Shown: positions 25,441 to 34,075, counted from the first letter of the stretch. The stretch: DNA of 64,000 nt from STF1-138 sp035356975 (GCA_035356975.1 DAORGW010000001.1:1-64000); one strand, 5' to 3'. Numbers and translations: made by a program. The notes: generated by a model not told the origin, from the sequence alone.

Positions 25441-26330
25441 TATAGATATTTCTTTTTTTTAGGTAATATGTGTAATTTTACACCGAGTATAACAAGTCTT
25501 ACAATAAACCAATTTATTACAATAAAAAATCTTAAAATTAAAACTTGTAATTTACTTTTATGTTTTTTAAAATATACTAGTAAACTATTATTAAAAGTTT
25601 TCTGATTTTTTAGGATTTTTTCTTGTTTAAAACTTTCACCTTTGTGATGTTTTATGCTTGTAATTGGCGTAAAAATTATGTCTAATCCATGTTTTCTTAT
25701 TCTTGTACATAAATCAACTTCTTCAAATAAAAGCCAGTAATCCTCGTCTAATAATCCGCCAACACTCTCTATTACTTTTTTGCTCGTTAATAAAAATGCA
25801 CCCATAACTTGATCAACTTTTTTCTCACTATTATAGTCAAAATCTAACATATAATATTTTCTTATTGCAGGAATTAATCGTGGAAAAAAATTGTGTAATT
25901 TTAAAAGAATAAAAATTTGTGATGATAAAGTTGGTAATCTTCTACATGATGGTTGAAGTGTAGAGTCACTATTTAATAATTTACATGCAATTGCTCCAAT
26001 ATTTTCGTGCGAGTCAAAAATTTCAATTAATTCTTTAAGTGAATCAAATTCAATAAATTCTGTATCAGGATTTAGAAGTAAAATGTGATCGTATTTTGAT
26101 AGTTTATAGCCTATATTATTTGCTTTTGCAAAGCCAAGATTTCCGCCCGATGGAATATATCTAGCCTGTGGATATTTTGATTTCACCATTTCCTCGCTTC
26201 CGTCATTTGAATCATTATCAACTACAATAACGTCTAAATCAATATTTTTGTTAAATTCAAAAAGCGAAGATAATGTTTTATCAAGCAAATCTTTTACTTT
26301 GTAATTTACGATTATGATTGAGATTGACAT
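25440..26330 (-). CDS. GT2 glycosyltransferase (WbbL-like)
   Basis: 296 residues. SISIIIVNYKVKDLLDKTL, VVDNDSNDGSEEMVK, GNLGFAKANNIGYKLSKYD and LLNPDTEF (DxD-type) are the donor site. KVDQVMGAFLLTSKKVIESVGG and LLFEEVDLCTRIRKHGLDI are the acceptor half with the catalytic ED-like pair. A single hydrophobic segment near the C terminus probably anchors it. It is a third GT2 in the same cluster and closely resembles rhamnosyltransferase-type enzymes. Confidence 0.87.
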   Translation of the reverse strand: MSISIIIVNYKVKDLLDKTLSSLFEFNKNIDLDVIVVDNDSNDGSEEMVKSKYPQARYIPSGGNLGFAKANNIGYKLSKYDHILLLNPDTEFIEFDSLKELIEIFDSHENIGAIACKLLNSDSTLQPSCRRLPTLSSQIFILLKLHNFFPRLIPAIRKYYMLDFDYNSEKKVDQVMGAFLLTSKKVIESVGGLLDEDYWLLFEEVDLCTRIRKHGLDIIFTPITSIKHHKGESFKQEKILKNQKTFNNSLLVYFKKHKSKLQVLILRFFIVINWFIVRLVILGVKLHILPKKKKYL

Positions 26331-26331
26331 G

Positions 26332-26589
26332 CTAATTAAATTTACACCCTTCTTTTCTTAAAATTTCAATTTTTTTCATCTCTCCCCTGTTATATCCGCC
26401 AATTTTTCCATCAGATCTTATTACTCTATGACATGGAATTTTTGGATCATAATTTTTATTTAAAATATTGCCTACAGCTCGGTAGGCTCGAGGCTTACCG
26501 ACTGCAATAGCGACTTCTTTGTAAGTCATTACTTCTCCTTTTGGAATCTTGGAAACAATTTTATATACTTCTTCAGAAAATTTGGACAT
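26332..26589 (-). CDS. Minimal O6-alkylguanine-DNA alkyltransferase (Ogt/MGMT domain)
   Basis: 85 residues comprising only the DNA-binding, active-site domain. VSKIPKGEVMTYKEVAIAVG, YRAVGNILNKN (asparagine hinge and helix-turn-helix) and the acceptor cysteine in IPCHRVIRSDGKIGGYN are all present, so it should be able to accept an alkyl group, unlike ATL proteins with Trp there. The N-terminal domain of full-size MGMT is absent. It is packed between gapA (no gap) and a GT2 gene (1 bp). Confidence 0.85.
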   Translation of the reverse strand: MSKFSEEVYKIVSKIPKGEVMTYKEVAIAVGKPRAYRAVGNILNKNYDPKIPCHRVIRSDGKIGGYNRGEMKKIEILRKEGCKFN

Positions 26590-27585
26590 TTAAATTTTTT
26601 GACATAGTTCTATCATTCTATTTGAAAAACCCCATTCATTGTCATACCAAGAAACAAGTTTTATTAAATTTCCATCCATTACATTTGTAAGTGATAAGTC
26701 CAAAATTGATGAATGTGGGTTTCCTATTATATCGCATGATACAACTGGATCGTTTGTTGTCATTAAAATTCCTTTGAATTTTTTATCTTTTGAGCATTTC
26801 ACAAACAATTCATTGATTTGTTCTACTGTAACTTTTTCTTTTAATTTTATTGTTATATCTGATAGCGATCCATCAACAACAGGAACTCTGATTGCAAATC
26901 CATCAAATTTTCCTTTTAATTTTGGAATGGCACGGGTTACAGCAATTGCTGCTCCAGTTGAAGTTGGAATAATATTCATGGCAGCAGCGCGGGCTCTTCT
27001 TAGGTCGCTGTGTGGGCCATCCATGAGGTTTTGATCTGCAGTGTAAGCATGAACTGTAGTCATAAGAGCTTTTTCTACTTCGAAATTATCACTAATTATT
27101 TTCATAACTGGTGCAATACAATTTGTTGTGCACGACGCTAAATCATAAACATTTGTAGATTTTTTAATTTTTTCTTCATTTACGCCTAAAACTACTGTTT
27201 CTACATTTTCACCTTTTGCAGGAGCAGAAATTATAACTTTTTTGGCCCCTGCCTTCATATGCTTTTGTGCATCTTCATAAGTTCTAAAAATTCCAGTACA
27301 TTCTAAAACTACATCAACTTTTAAATCTTTCCAAGGTAATAATGTTGGATCTTTTTGAGCATATACTGGATATGCAATTCCATCAACTACAATTCCATTT
27401 TTATTGGCTGTTACCTTATTCTCGATTCTTTTTTGAGCACTGTCATATTTTAGTAAGTGTGCTAGAGTAGCTGAATCAGCTAAATCATTAATTGCAACAA
27501 CTTCAACATCTTTTTTTGTAAGTGCTACTCTAAATGCCATACGGCCAATACGACCGAAACCATTTATTGCGATACGTTTTTTCAT
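26590..27585 (-). CDS. gapA: Glyceraldehyde-3-phosphate dehydrogenase, type I
   Basis: Glycolytic oxidation of G3P to 1,3-bisphosphoglycerate. 331 residues. NAD loop NGFGRIGRMAFRV at the N terminus, the catalytic cysteine in ASCTTNCIAPV, TVHAYTADQNLMDGPHSDLRRARAAA and the C-terminal WYDNEWGFSNRM are intact. It is the head gene of a run continuing into ogt, GT2 and the polymerase/ligase. A family A repeat lies 31 bp upstream of its start codon. Confidence 0.97.
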   Translation of the reverse strand: MKKRIAINGFGRIGRMAFRVALTKKDVEVVAINDLADSATLAHLLKYDSAQKRIENKVTANKNGIVVDGIAYPVYAQKDPTLLPWKDLKVDVVLECTGIFRTYEDAQKHMKAGAKKVIISAPAKGENVETVVLGVNEEKIKKSTNVYDLASCTTNCIAPVMKIISDNFEVEKALMTTVHAYTADQNLMDGPHSDLRRARAAAMNIIPTSTGAAIAVTRAIPKLKGKFDGFAIRVPVVDGSLSDITIKLKEKVTVEQINELFVKCSKDKKFKGILMTTNDPVVSCDIIGNPHSSILDLSLTNVMDGNLIKLVSWYDNEWGFSNRMIELCQKI

Positions 27586-27615
27586 ATTTTTTTATTATTA
27601 ATTATTTATTAATTT

Positions 27616-27740
27616 AGAAAAATTTTTGCTTTATTAGCTATTAAACAATTTTGTCATTCTGAACTTGATTCAGAATCTCAAAATTGTTTTGTGTTCTGGA
27701 TTCCGGATCAAGTCCGGAATGACAAAGAGCAAAAATTTCT
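27616..27740. repeat. Palindromic element, family A, copy 2
   Basis: 125 bp. Outer arms AGAAAAATTTTTGCT (27616-27630) and AGCAAAAATTTCT (27728-27740) are near-perfect inverse complements. Two nested inner palindromes follow: TTCTGAACTTGATTCAGAA and TTCCGGATCAAGTCCGGAA. The core of about 75 bp is identical to copy 3 at 29.2 kb. It ends 2 bp before the stop codon of the next minus-strand gene. Confidence 0.9.
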
Positions 27741-27742
27741 AT

Positions 27743-28528
27743 TTATTTTTTTACTTTTAAATCATTAAAGACGCCTCTTTTGTCTAATTCATCGTAATAT
27801 CCACGTGGATCATGTAATAAAACCCTTGTTATTATTCCGTTTATATTATGTGTTTTTTGTTTTTGTATATTTTTACGTCCAAAAAACATAATAAAGACAA
27901 GTATTGGAATCATAATTAACATAAAAATTATTGCAGTAAAATCTTTAAACAACACTGCAAATACTAAAAACATTATTACGATTATCAATGGTCCAAATAG
28001 TGTCCATGTTAATATTTCTTTTTTATTAAATTCTAATGTTCCCCATTCTTTTATTGTTGTTTTATTATCTAATATTTTTTTTATTAAATTAGTTGGTAAA
28101 TAGCCAAATATTGAACTATAGTATGGTTTACCGTTTATAAAAGTAACATTTGCTTTTGTTAATGGATCAAATTTTTCAAAAATTAAACTTCTATAGTAAT
28201 GAAATGGATCTGTAACAAAAGAATTAAAATCATATATTTCTATTTGTTTCCCATTGTAAGTTCCTTTTATAATATTTTTCTTTTGTGAAAAATCTAACTT
28301 TCTAAATTTCTTTTTTTCATCTTCTAGAAGCTGTAAATTATATTTTTTTGCAAATTTTTTTATTTCTTTTTTTCTAGAAAAAAGTTTTGAGATATTCCAA
28401 GCTATAATAACTATTAATGCAATTATACATATTATTAATAGCCAAAAAGAAGAGCCATTTGTAAATATTTCTTCTTTTATGATATCTAAAAAACCTTTTA
28501 TATCACCCCAAAAACTATAATCTTCCAT
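27743..28528 (-). CDS. Membrane protein of unknown function
   Basis: 261 residues. An N-terminal helix at about 27-47, a soluble basic and aromatic domain at about 50-170 (KKYNLQLLEDEKKKF, GTYNGKQIEIYDF) and two adjacent helices at about 172-218, then a charged tail. The soluble part has a pattern of short beta strands, but I do not recognise a family. It starts 11 bp after the VTT gene. Family A repeats lie at both ends of the pair, so these two genes form a bracketed unit. Confidence 0.6.
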   Translation of the reverse strand: MEDYSFWGDIKGFLDIIKEEIFTNGSSFWLLIICIIALIVIIAWNISKLFSRKKEIKKFAKKYNLQLLEDEKKKFRKLDFSQKKNIIKGTYNGKQIEIYDFNSFVTDPFHYYRSLIFEKFDPLTKANVTFINGKPYYSSIFGYLPTNLIKKILDNKTTIKEWGTLEFNKKEILTWTLFGPLIIVIMFLVFAVLFKDFTAIIFMLIMIPILVFIMFFGRKNIQKQKTHNINGIITRVLLHDPRGYYDELDKRGVFNDLKVKK

Positions 28529-28539
28529 ATTTTTAAAAA

Positions 28540-29196
28540 TTATTTTATTAAATTAACTTTTTGAATCTTTTTATAATATAAGATAAATAATATGCCTCCT
28601 ATTAATGTTATTAATGAAAGAATTATAAATATTGGTTCTTGTATGGACTTAATTCCATTTCCAATATAGGCCAAGCTTAAACTTCCGCTTACTTGTCCTA
28701 TAATCACTAATGTTAAGAAAATTTTTGGAGAAATTTTTGAAAAACCAGCAAGATATGATATCTCGTCATCTGGAAATAAGGGTAAAAAGTAAGCTAAAAA
28801 TATTAATAATTTTCCTTTTTCAAAGAAATAGTCATATTTTTCAATGGTTTCTGTTTTAATAACCCTTTTTATTATTTTTCTACAAAATATTCTTCCTAAA
28901 TAAAATGCAATTGCCGTTCCCATCACTCTACCAATAAAATTATAAATAAAACCCCACCAAAGTCCAAAAATAAATCCACCCGCAATTGATATTGTATAAT
29001 GGCTAATCGGAGTAATTACTACTTGCAATATTTGAATCAAAATAAATATTATTGGTGCAAAAATACCAAATTGATTTATAAAAGTTCTAATTGATTCTTG
29101 GTTAGAAAAGAATTTAATAGGAAAAATATAACCAAGTATTAATAAAATAATGGGAATGAATGTTAGTAAATACCAAAATAATTTATTTTTTTTCAT
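28540..29196 (-). CDS. TVP38/TMEM64 (VTT-domain) membrane protein
   Basis: 218 residues with about six helices. The VTT signature is present: PISHYTISIAGGFIFGLWWGFIYNFIGRVMGTAIAFYLGR, then FFEKGKLLIFLAYFLPLFPDDEISYLAGFSKI, which includes the reentrant-loop F-P-D-D. VTT proteins are lipid scramblase or transporter-like, and DedA proteins are their relatives (one is encoded at 49 kb). Substrate unknown. Between two family A repeats together with its downstream neighbour. Confidence 0.88.
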   Translation of the reverse strand: MKKNKLFWYLLTFIPIILLILGYIFPIKFFSNQESIRTFINQFGIFAPIIFILIQILQVVITPISHYTISIAGGFIFGLWWGFIYNFIGRVMGTAIAFYLGRIFCRKIIKRVIKTETIEKYDYFFEKGKLLIFLAYFLPLFPDDEISYLAGFSKISPKIFLTLVIIGQVSGSLSLAYIGNGIKSIQEPIFIILSLITLIGGILFILYYKKIQKVNLIK

Positions 29197-29207
29197 TCTA
29201 CTTTCTT

Positions 29208-29330
29208 GGAAATTTTTGCTCTTTTAGTCTTCAAACTATTTTGTCATTCTGAACTTGATTCAGAATCTCAAAATTGTTTTGTGTTCTGGATTCCGGATCA
29301 AGTCCGGAATGACGGGGTGCAAAAATTTTT
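29208..29330. repeat. Palindromic element, family A, copy 3
   Basis: 123 bp. Outer arms GGAAATTTTTGC (29208-29219) and GCAAAAATTTTT (29319-29330). The inner part from TTTTGTCATTCTG to CCGGAATGAC is identical to copy 2. The right arm overlaps the porG stop codon (29329-29331). Confidence 0.9.
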
Positions 29331-29874
29331 ATTTTATTAAAGTATATCCAAGTTCAAGCGCTTTTTCATTTAAAATTTTCAAATTCGGATTTTTTATATA
29401 TTTATCTTCAAAAACATGATTTATTGAATTTTTTGCATCGCTCAAATTTATAAAATCTTTTATTGTTTTCATAATTGCGCCAAGTACTAACATGTTCATA
29501 ACACGCTGAGAGCCAATTTCTTTTGAAAGTGTATCAAATGCAAAACCATGTGAATTTTTTATTTTTTTAATATCTGGATCATTTATCAAATCAGTATTAT
29601 AAATTACAATAGAATCTTTGTTGATATAATCATTTGCACGTTTAAAAGCACGTTCTGATAAAATTACCATAATATCTGCTTTTAGAAATTTTGGATAATA
29701 AATAATTTCATTTCCGAATTGAATATACCCCATAGATACTCCCCCACGTTGTTCTACTCCGTAATTTGGTACAAAGCTTATGTGAAAATCTTTATTATTT
29801 AAAATATCCAATAAAATTTTACTAAGTGATTGAACTCCTTGACCGCCCTCACCCGCTATTAATATTTTTTTCAT
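29329..29874 (-). CDS. 2-oxoacid:ferredoxin oxidoreductase, gamma subunit
   Basis: 181 residues. The glycine-rich GEGGQGVQSLSKILLDIL at the start, YGVEQRGGVSMGYIQFG and VNMLVLGAIMKTI are typical of the POR/KOR/VOR gamma subunit, which contributes to the CoA and electron-transfer interface. It is the last gene of a three-gene operon, 1 bp after the beta subunit. Which 2-oxoacid is used cannot be told from the gamma subunit. The stop codon lies inside repeat A copy 3. Confidence 0.9.
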   Translation of the reverse strand: MKKILIAGEGGQGVQSLSKILLDILNNKDFHISFVPNYGVEQRGGVSMGYIQFGNEIIYYPKFLKADIMVILSERAFKRANDYINKDSIVIYNTDLINDPDIKKIKNSHGFAFDTLSKEIGSQRVMNMLVLGAIMKTIKDFINLSDAKNSINHVFEDKYIKNPNLKILNEKALELGYTLIK

Positions 29875-29875
29875 A

Positions 29876-30607
29876 TTATTTGTTCTCCTTTGTAAATTCC
29901 TTAACCGGATATATTGATTTTAATTTATTCATAAATTCAATTGTGGCTTTTGCGTCTGTTTTCCAGTTTGTAGGACAAAATGATAAGACTTCTACAAATG
30001 AAAATCCCTTTCCTTGCATTTGCCATTCAATTGCTTTTTTAATAAATCCTTTGAGTTGAATTGGATTATCTACTGATCCACGAGCAATATAAGCTGGTAA
30101 TTCACTTGCATTTGATAATAATTCAGGGCCTTGTATAAAAAATTCATCAGCCCCTGACTGAGTTGTTGCTGTAATTTGCTGAGGTATTGTTGTCGGTGCT
30201 TCCTGACCTCCTGTCATTCCATAGTTTGCGTTATTTACAATAATAACAGTAATATTTTCATTTCTTATTCTTGCGCTTATTAAATGTTGCATTCCTATTG
30301 CATAAGCACCACCGTCTCCTAAATATGCAATTGCAACCATATTGGGGCGAGACCTTTTTGCGCCCGTTACAACGGGAATTGTTCTTCCATGGTGAGTTTG
30401 CATTGTATCAACATTGAAAAAATTCCAAGCCAACAGTGAGCAACCAATATCAATTCCAAATAGTGTATTACTTTGAATTTCTAATTCATCAACTATATAA
30501 CCCAATTGTTTAAGTAGTATTGGATGACCACAACCAGGACAAAAATTATGAGGTTTAGATGAGTGTTTCCAACATTTTGGCCAAGAAAGATTATTTTTAT
30601 TTTCCAT
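29876..30607 (-). CDS. 2-oxoacid:ferredoxin oxidoreductase, beta (TPP) subunit
   Basis: 243 residues. CPGCGHPILLKQLG carries the Cys pair of the [4Fe-4S] cluster near the TPP. AYLGDGGAYAIGMQHLISA with NNANYGMTGGQEAPTT is the TPP/Mg motif (GDG then N-x-Y). It catalyses oxidative decarboxylation of a 2-oxoacid with CoA and ferredoxin. Gene order alpha-beta-gamma without an adjacent ferredoxin-like delta subunit resembles VOR/KOR-type clusters. Together with pduL and ackA upstream, acetyl-CoA from pyruvate is a plausible product. Confidence 0.92.
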   Translation of the reverse strand: MENKNNLSWPKCWKHSSKPHNFCPGCGHPILLKQLGYIVDELEIQSNTLFGIDIGCSLLAWNFFNVDTMQTHHGRTIPVVTGAKRSRPNMVAIAYLGDGGAYAIGMQHLISARIRNENITVIIVNNANYGMTGGQEAPTTIPQQITATTQSGADEFFIQGPELLSNASELPAYIARGSVDNPIQLKGFIKKAIEWQMQGKGFSFVEVLSFCPTNWKTDAKATIEFMNKLKSIYPVKEFTKENK

Positions 30608-30612
30608 ATATT

Positions 30613-31668
30613 TTATTTATTCTTTTTAATTAACTCAATAATTTCTTCGGGTGTTATTCCAAGTGCTGGTTTATTGTAAGTAATTATTGGAATATTTAAT
30701 CCGTATAAATTTTCCTTTACAAGTTTTAACAACTGATTATATGCTGATTCAGTTACAATTATCTGTTTGATTCCCTTTAATTCTTTTTTAAGTGCAGAAT
30801 TAGGAAATGGATTTATTGTAATTGGACGAAATAATTTTACAGATTTTTTCTTTGTATCATATAATGCCTGTTTTACAGATGAAGCAACATTTCCATGAGC
30901 AATTATAAGAGTATCTTTTTTGGATTTATCAAATTCATAGACTTCATGCTCTTCAATTTGAGATCTTATTTTATTCCATTTTTCAATTAAAATTTTATTG
31001 TTTTCAAAGCATTCTTCTTCAACTGAATAAGTATTTCTTAAATTTATATATTCTTTTTCATCATTTCCCCTTTTATCTGATTTTAAAATTAAAGGAAAAC
31101 TTTTTTCTAAATTTTTTGCTTGTTTGATTTCTACATTTGTTCTTGTCTTTAGTGTGTATCCATCAGTTAAAACAAAAGTTGGGGTCGTGTATTTCCAAGC
31201 TGTGTTAAATGCTTTTATTGTGTAATCATATAATTCTTGAATTGTTGATGGACTGTAAACGATTCTATAACCCTCTCCATTTCCTCCGAATGCTGTTAAT
31301 GTTAATTCTTGCTGGGAGTAAATAACCGAAGCAGTTGATGGTCCCCCACGTTGGCCTATAATAGCAACAATCGGAATTTGCATTGCTTCGGCCATTGAAA
31401 ATGCGTCTTGCATTAAGATATTCCCAGGTCCAGCAGTAGCTGTAAATGCCTTTTTTCCTGTCATAACCGCTCCTATTGTTGTAAATCCAGCAGACATTTC
31501 ATCTTCTGTTTGAAGAAAAATCAAGTTTTTTTTATTCTTCTCATAAATAGTGTCCCATCCCGCCATTATTTCCGTTGCTGGAGTAATTGGATAACCAAAA
31601 AAAGCCGTTGCACCAGCATTTAGTGCGGCATGCACAACAATTTCATTTCCTGTTAATAATTCTTTCAT
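30613..31668 (-). CDS. 2-oxoacid:ferredoxin oxidoreductase, alpha subunit
   Basis: 351 residues. GNEIVVHAALNAGATAFFGYPITPATEIMAG is the domain I signature, and TEDEMSAGFTTIGAVMTGKKAFTATAGPG completes the pyrimidine-binding part. The mid-section GQRGGPSTASVIYSQQEL and a C-terminal domain II (KDTLIIAHGNVASSVKQAL) follow. It is first in the operon, 5 bp before the beta gene. An unknown membrane protein gene and ackA lie just upstream on the same strand, so the whole block may be one transcript. Confidence 0.92.
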   Translation of the reverse strand: MKELLTGNEIVVHAALNAGATAFFGYPITPATEIMAGWDTIYEKNKKNLIFLQTEDEMSAGFTTIGAVMTGKKAFTATAGPGNILMQDAFSMAEAMQIPIVAIIGQRGGPSTASVIYSQQELTLTAFGGNGEGYRIVYSPSTIQELYDYTIKAFNTAWKYTTPTFVLTDGYTLKTRTNVEIKQAKNLEKSFPLILKSDKRGNDEKEYINLRNTYSVEEECFENNKILIEKWNKIRSQIEEHEVYEFDKSKKDTLIIAHGNVASSVKQALYDTKKKSVKLFRPITINPFPNSALKKELKGIKQIIVTESAYNQLLKLVKENLYGLNIPIITYNKPALGITPEEIIELIKKNK

Positions 31669-31696
31669 TTTATTTAAAATTTATTAATTAATTATT

Positions 31697-32272
31697 TTAT
31701 TCTTCAAATATGTAATCATCATCTTCATCTCTTTCCTTTTTTTGAGTATCAATTTCTTCTTTAGAATTATCTTGTATGTAAATTTTTTGAGGTTGTTTTT
31801 CTAAATTTTCTGAATCAATTTTAATTTGTTTTTCTTCGCTTTCTTCTATGGTGGGTTTTATTTCATTTGTGTCATTTACAGAATAAATAATTTCATCATT
31901 TTCAGACACCTCTTTGTCTTTTGATTTTATTTTATTTTCATATATCTTAAATTCTCTATCCATGCGGGATAATTTTTTAAATAATCTTATTAAAATTCCT
32001 AGAATTAAAATTAAAGAAAAAAGTAGAGCCCAAAAATAAGGTTTTTTGTAATTTATTATATTTATTGAGGTAGATTCTTCATCATCTATTCCGCTTATTT
32101 CATTTGCAAGTTTTCCCGCTTCACGCTCTGGAAATGTTAATTCAAGTTCTTGTGCTGTGCTTGTAGTTATTTCTGTTCCATCTTCATTTACCTTGTGGTA
32201 TTCAGCAAAACAAATATTTATTGCAAATATATTTATAAACACCAAAAAAATTATTGTTTTTATTTGTTTCAT
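31697..32272 (-). CDS. Exported single-pass membrane protein with acidic cytoplasmic tail
   Basis: 191 residues. Signal peptide about 1-23, ending in CFA. A short outer segment (SGIDDEESTS) precedes a transmembrane helix at about 76-96 (FWALLFSLILILGILIRLF). The remaining 95 residues are very rich in Glu, Asp, Lys and Ser, probably disordered, ending KERDEDDDYIFEE. No family was recognised. Its ATG overlaps the ackA TGA (ATGA), so it is coupled to acetate metabolism genes for an unknown reason. Confidence 0.6.
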   Translation of the reverse strand: MKQIKTIIFLVFINIFAINICFAEYHKVNEDGTEITTSTAQELELTFPEREAGKLANEISGIDDEESTSINIINYKKPYFWALLFSLILILGILIRLFKKLSRMDREFKIYENKIKSKDKEVSENDEIIYSVNDTNEIKPTIEESEEKQIKIDSENLEKQPQKIYIQDNSKEEIDTQKKERDEDDDYIFEE

Positions 32273-33387
32273 TGTATTTTTGATAACATTAACATGTATT
32301 TTTCTTCATTGGATTTTACAACTAGAGTTTTTACATGACGCAATATTTTTAAATCTTTTAGAATTAAATTTCTAATATCAGAATTTCTTTCTCCAATTCC
32401 ACCGGAAAAAACTATTGCATCAATTTTATTATCAAATAAAGTGATGTAACTTGAAATTTGTCTTTGAATGCTATAAATAAACATATTTAATGCTAATTTA
32501 GCAAGATTTTTTAATTTATTATTGGGTTTTATTTTTGATTTATATCCAGGAATTTTATAGCCACATAAAATCATAATATCTCTTAAATCTTTTATTTTTG
32601 TAATTCCATATAATCCAGAACCAAAATTTAAAATATCTTTTATCTCTTGGTTTTTTAATCCGAGATTAGAAAGATAAAAAATTATTTCACTATCAATTGT
32701 CCCAGATCTACTCATCATCATTAAACCTGAATTTGGTGAAAATCCCATTGAAATTTCAATTGCTTTACCATTTTTTATAGCACTTATACTTGCTCCTCCA
32801 CCAAGATGACAAGTAATCAAATTTAAATCACCTATTTTTTTATTTAATTTTTTACTAGCTTCTTTCAGCATTCCATAATGAGAAAATCCATGAAATCCAA
32901 ATTTTCTGATTTTATATTTTTTTGCAATTTCATAATTTATTGGATATAGATATGTTTTTTCATCTAGTGTTTTAAAAAACATTGTATCAAAAACTCCAAC
33001 ATGATCACATTTTTTCCATAAATTTATTGCGGATTTTACCGTTTTTAGATTTATAGGGTTGTGAAGTGGAGCAAGCGGACTAAATTTTTCAATTTGTTTT
33101 ATAATAGTAGAATTTAATTTTATTGGTTTTTGAAATTTATCTCCGCCGTGAACAATTCTATGAATTATTGATTTAATTTTTATTTTTTTAAAATTTAGAT
33201 AATTATTTACAATTTTAAGTGCTTCATCGTGAGAAGAAATATTTTTAATTTCTTTTTTATTTTTAAATTCAATAATTGAATGTTTGTCTCCTATTTTTTC
33301 TATAATACCAAAATCTAATTCCTGATATTTTTTATCAAAAACTTTGAATTTTAATGATGTGCTCCCACTATTTATTACTAAAAACAT
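32269..33387 (-). CDS. ackA: Acetate kinase
   Basis: 372 residues. FLVINSGSTSLKFKVFD is the first ATP-binding loop. VHGGDKF, PLAPLHNPINLKTVKSA and FDTMFFKTLDEKTYLYPINYEIAKKY give the substrate site. GFHGFSHYGMLKEA and CHLGGGASISAIKNGK are family signatures, as is FSGGIGERNSDIRNLIL. It converts acetyl phosphate and ADP into acetate and ATP, here fed by PduL upstream. It is slightly short of the usual 395-405 residues but has all active-site motifs. Confidence 0.95.
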   Translation of the reverse strand: MFLVINSGSTSLKFKVFDKKYQELDFGIIEKIGDKHSIIEFKNKKEIKNISSHDEALKIVNNYLNFKKIKIKSIIHRIVHGGDKFQKPIKLNSTIIKQIEKFSPLAPLHNPINLKTVKSAINLWKKCDHVGVFDTMFFKTLDEKTYLYPINYEIAKKYKIRKFGFHGFSHYGMLKEASKKLNKKIGDLNLITCHLGGGASISAIKNGKAIEISMGFSPNSGLMMMSRSGTIDSEIIFYLSNLGLKNQEIKDILNFGSGLYGITKIKDLRDIMILCGYKIPGYKSKIKPNNKLKNLAKLALNMFIYSIQRQISSYITLFDNKIDAIVFSGGIGERNSDIRNLILKDLKILRHVKTLVVKSNEEKYMLMLSKIQ

Positions 33388-33407
33388 CTTGTTAATTTAT
33401 TATTTAT

Positions 33408-33511
33408 TATTTTCAATTTATAATTGATTTATTATTTGGCTATTTTTAATTCAATAGTAAATTATTAAATAGTAAATGAATTGAAAATTGCAAAATAGTA
33501 AATTGAAATTA
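33408..33511. repeat. AT-rich palindromic element, family D, copy 1
   Basis: Starts TATTTTCAATTT and ends with a partly complementary AGTAAATTGAAATTA. The left 30 bp match copy 2 at 41.35 kb with few differences (AATTGATTTAYTATTT). The right end overlaps the pduL stop codon (33509-33511). Confidence 0.6.
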
Positions 33512-34075
33512 GATTATGAGCTCTCCCTCATCGTTTTGATTAATGTTTAATGCATTTGCCTCATCCATGTCTAAATGAACCCTTAATTGAAAACCTTCGC
33601 CTATTCTTACAATTATTTCATCAAGTATTCCCGCCCTATCACCTTCAAACTTCAATTTTACAACTTGTCTATCTTTTAAATTGAGTTCTTTGGCTTCTTC
33701 AGGAGAAATATGTAGGTGTCTTTTTGCTATAATTACACCTTTTTCTAAATTAACTTCATTTAATTCATTTATAATTTTAATCCCAGGGGTGTTTTCAATG
33801 TCCCCAGATAATTTAATAGGAGCGTTAATTCCTAATTTATATGCATCAGATTTTGATATTTCAACCTGAGTTTGATTTCTATATGGACCAAGAATTCTTA
33901 CATTTTCTATTGATGTTTTTGGTCCCATTATTGTTACTGTTTCTTGAGCTGCAAAATCATCATTTTGTGATAATTTTTTAAAGAAATTTAATTCGTATCC
34001 CTCTCCATATAATTGCTCTATTAATTCCTTTGTTGGGTGAATATGTCTGTTTGAATACTCTATTTTTACTTTCAT
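33509..34075 (-). CDS. pduL: PduL-type phosphate acyltransferase (phosphotransacetylase)
   Basis: 188 residues. Two related beta-barrel halves carry the zinc histidines: VKIEYSNRHIHPTKELIEQL near 3-22 and IIAKRHLHISPEEAKELNL near 115-133. A further HLDMDEANALN, matching the HIDTDEANAA of PduL, follows near 170. It interconverts acyl-CoA and acyl phosphate without resembling Pta. Next to ackA, so the pair makes acetate and ATP from acetyl-CoA. No microcompartment targeting tail and no shell genes, so it should act in the cytosol. Confidence 0.9.
   Translation of the reverse strand: MKVKIEYSNRHIHPTKELIEQLYGEGYELNFFKKLSQNDDFAAQETVTIMGPKTSIENVRILGPYRNQTQVEISKSDAYKLGINAPIKLSGDIENTPGIKIINELNEVNLEKGVIIAKRHLHISPEEAKELNLKDRQVVKLKFEGDRAGILDEIIVRIGEGFQLRVHLDMDEANALNINQNDEGELII

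Noticed and set aside
33509..34075. PduL as evidence of a bacterial microcompartment
   Set aside because: No shell-protein genes and no N-terminal encapsulation peptide. PduL with AckA can work in the cytosol.
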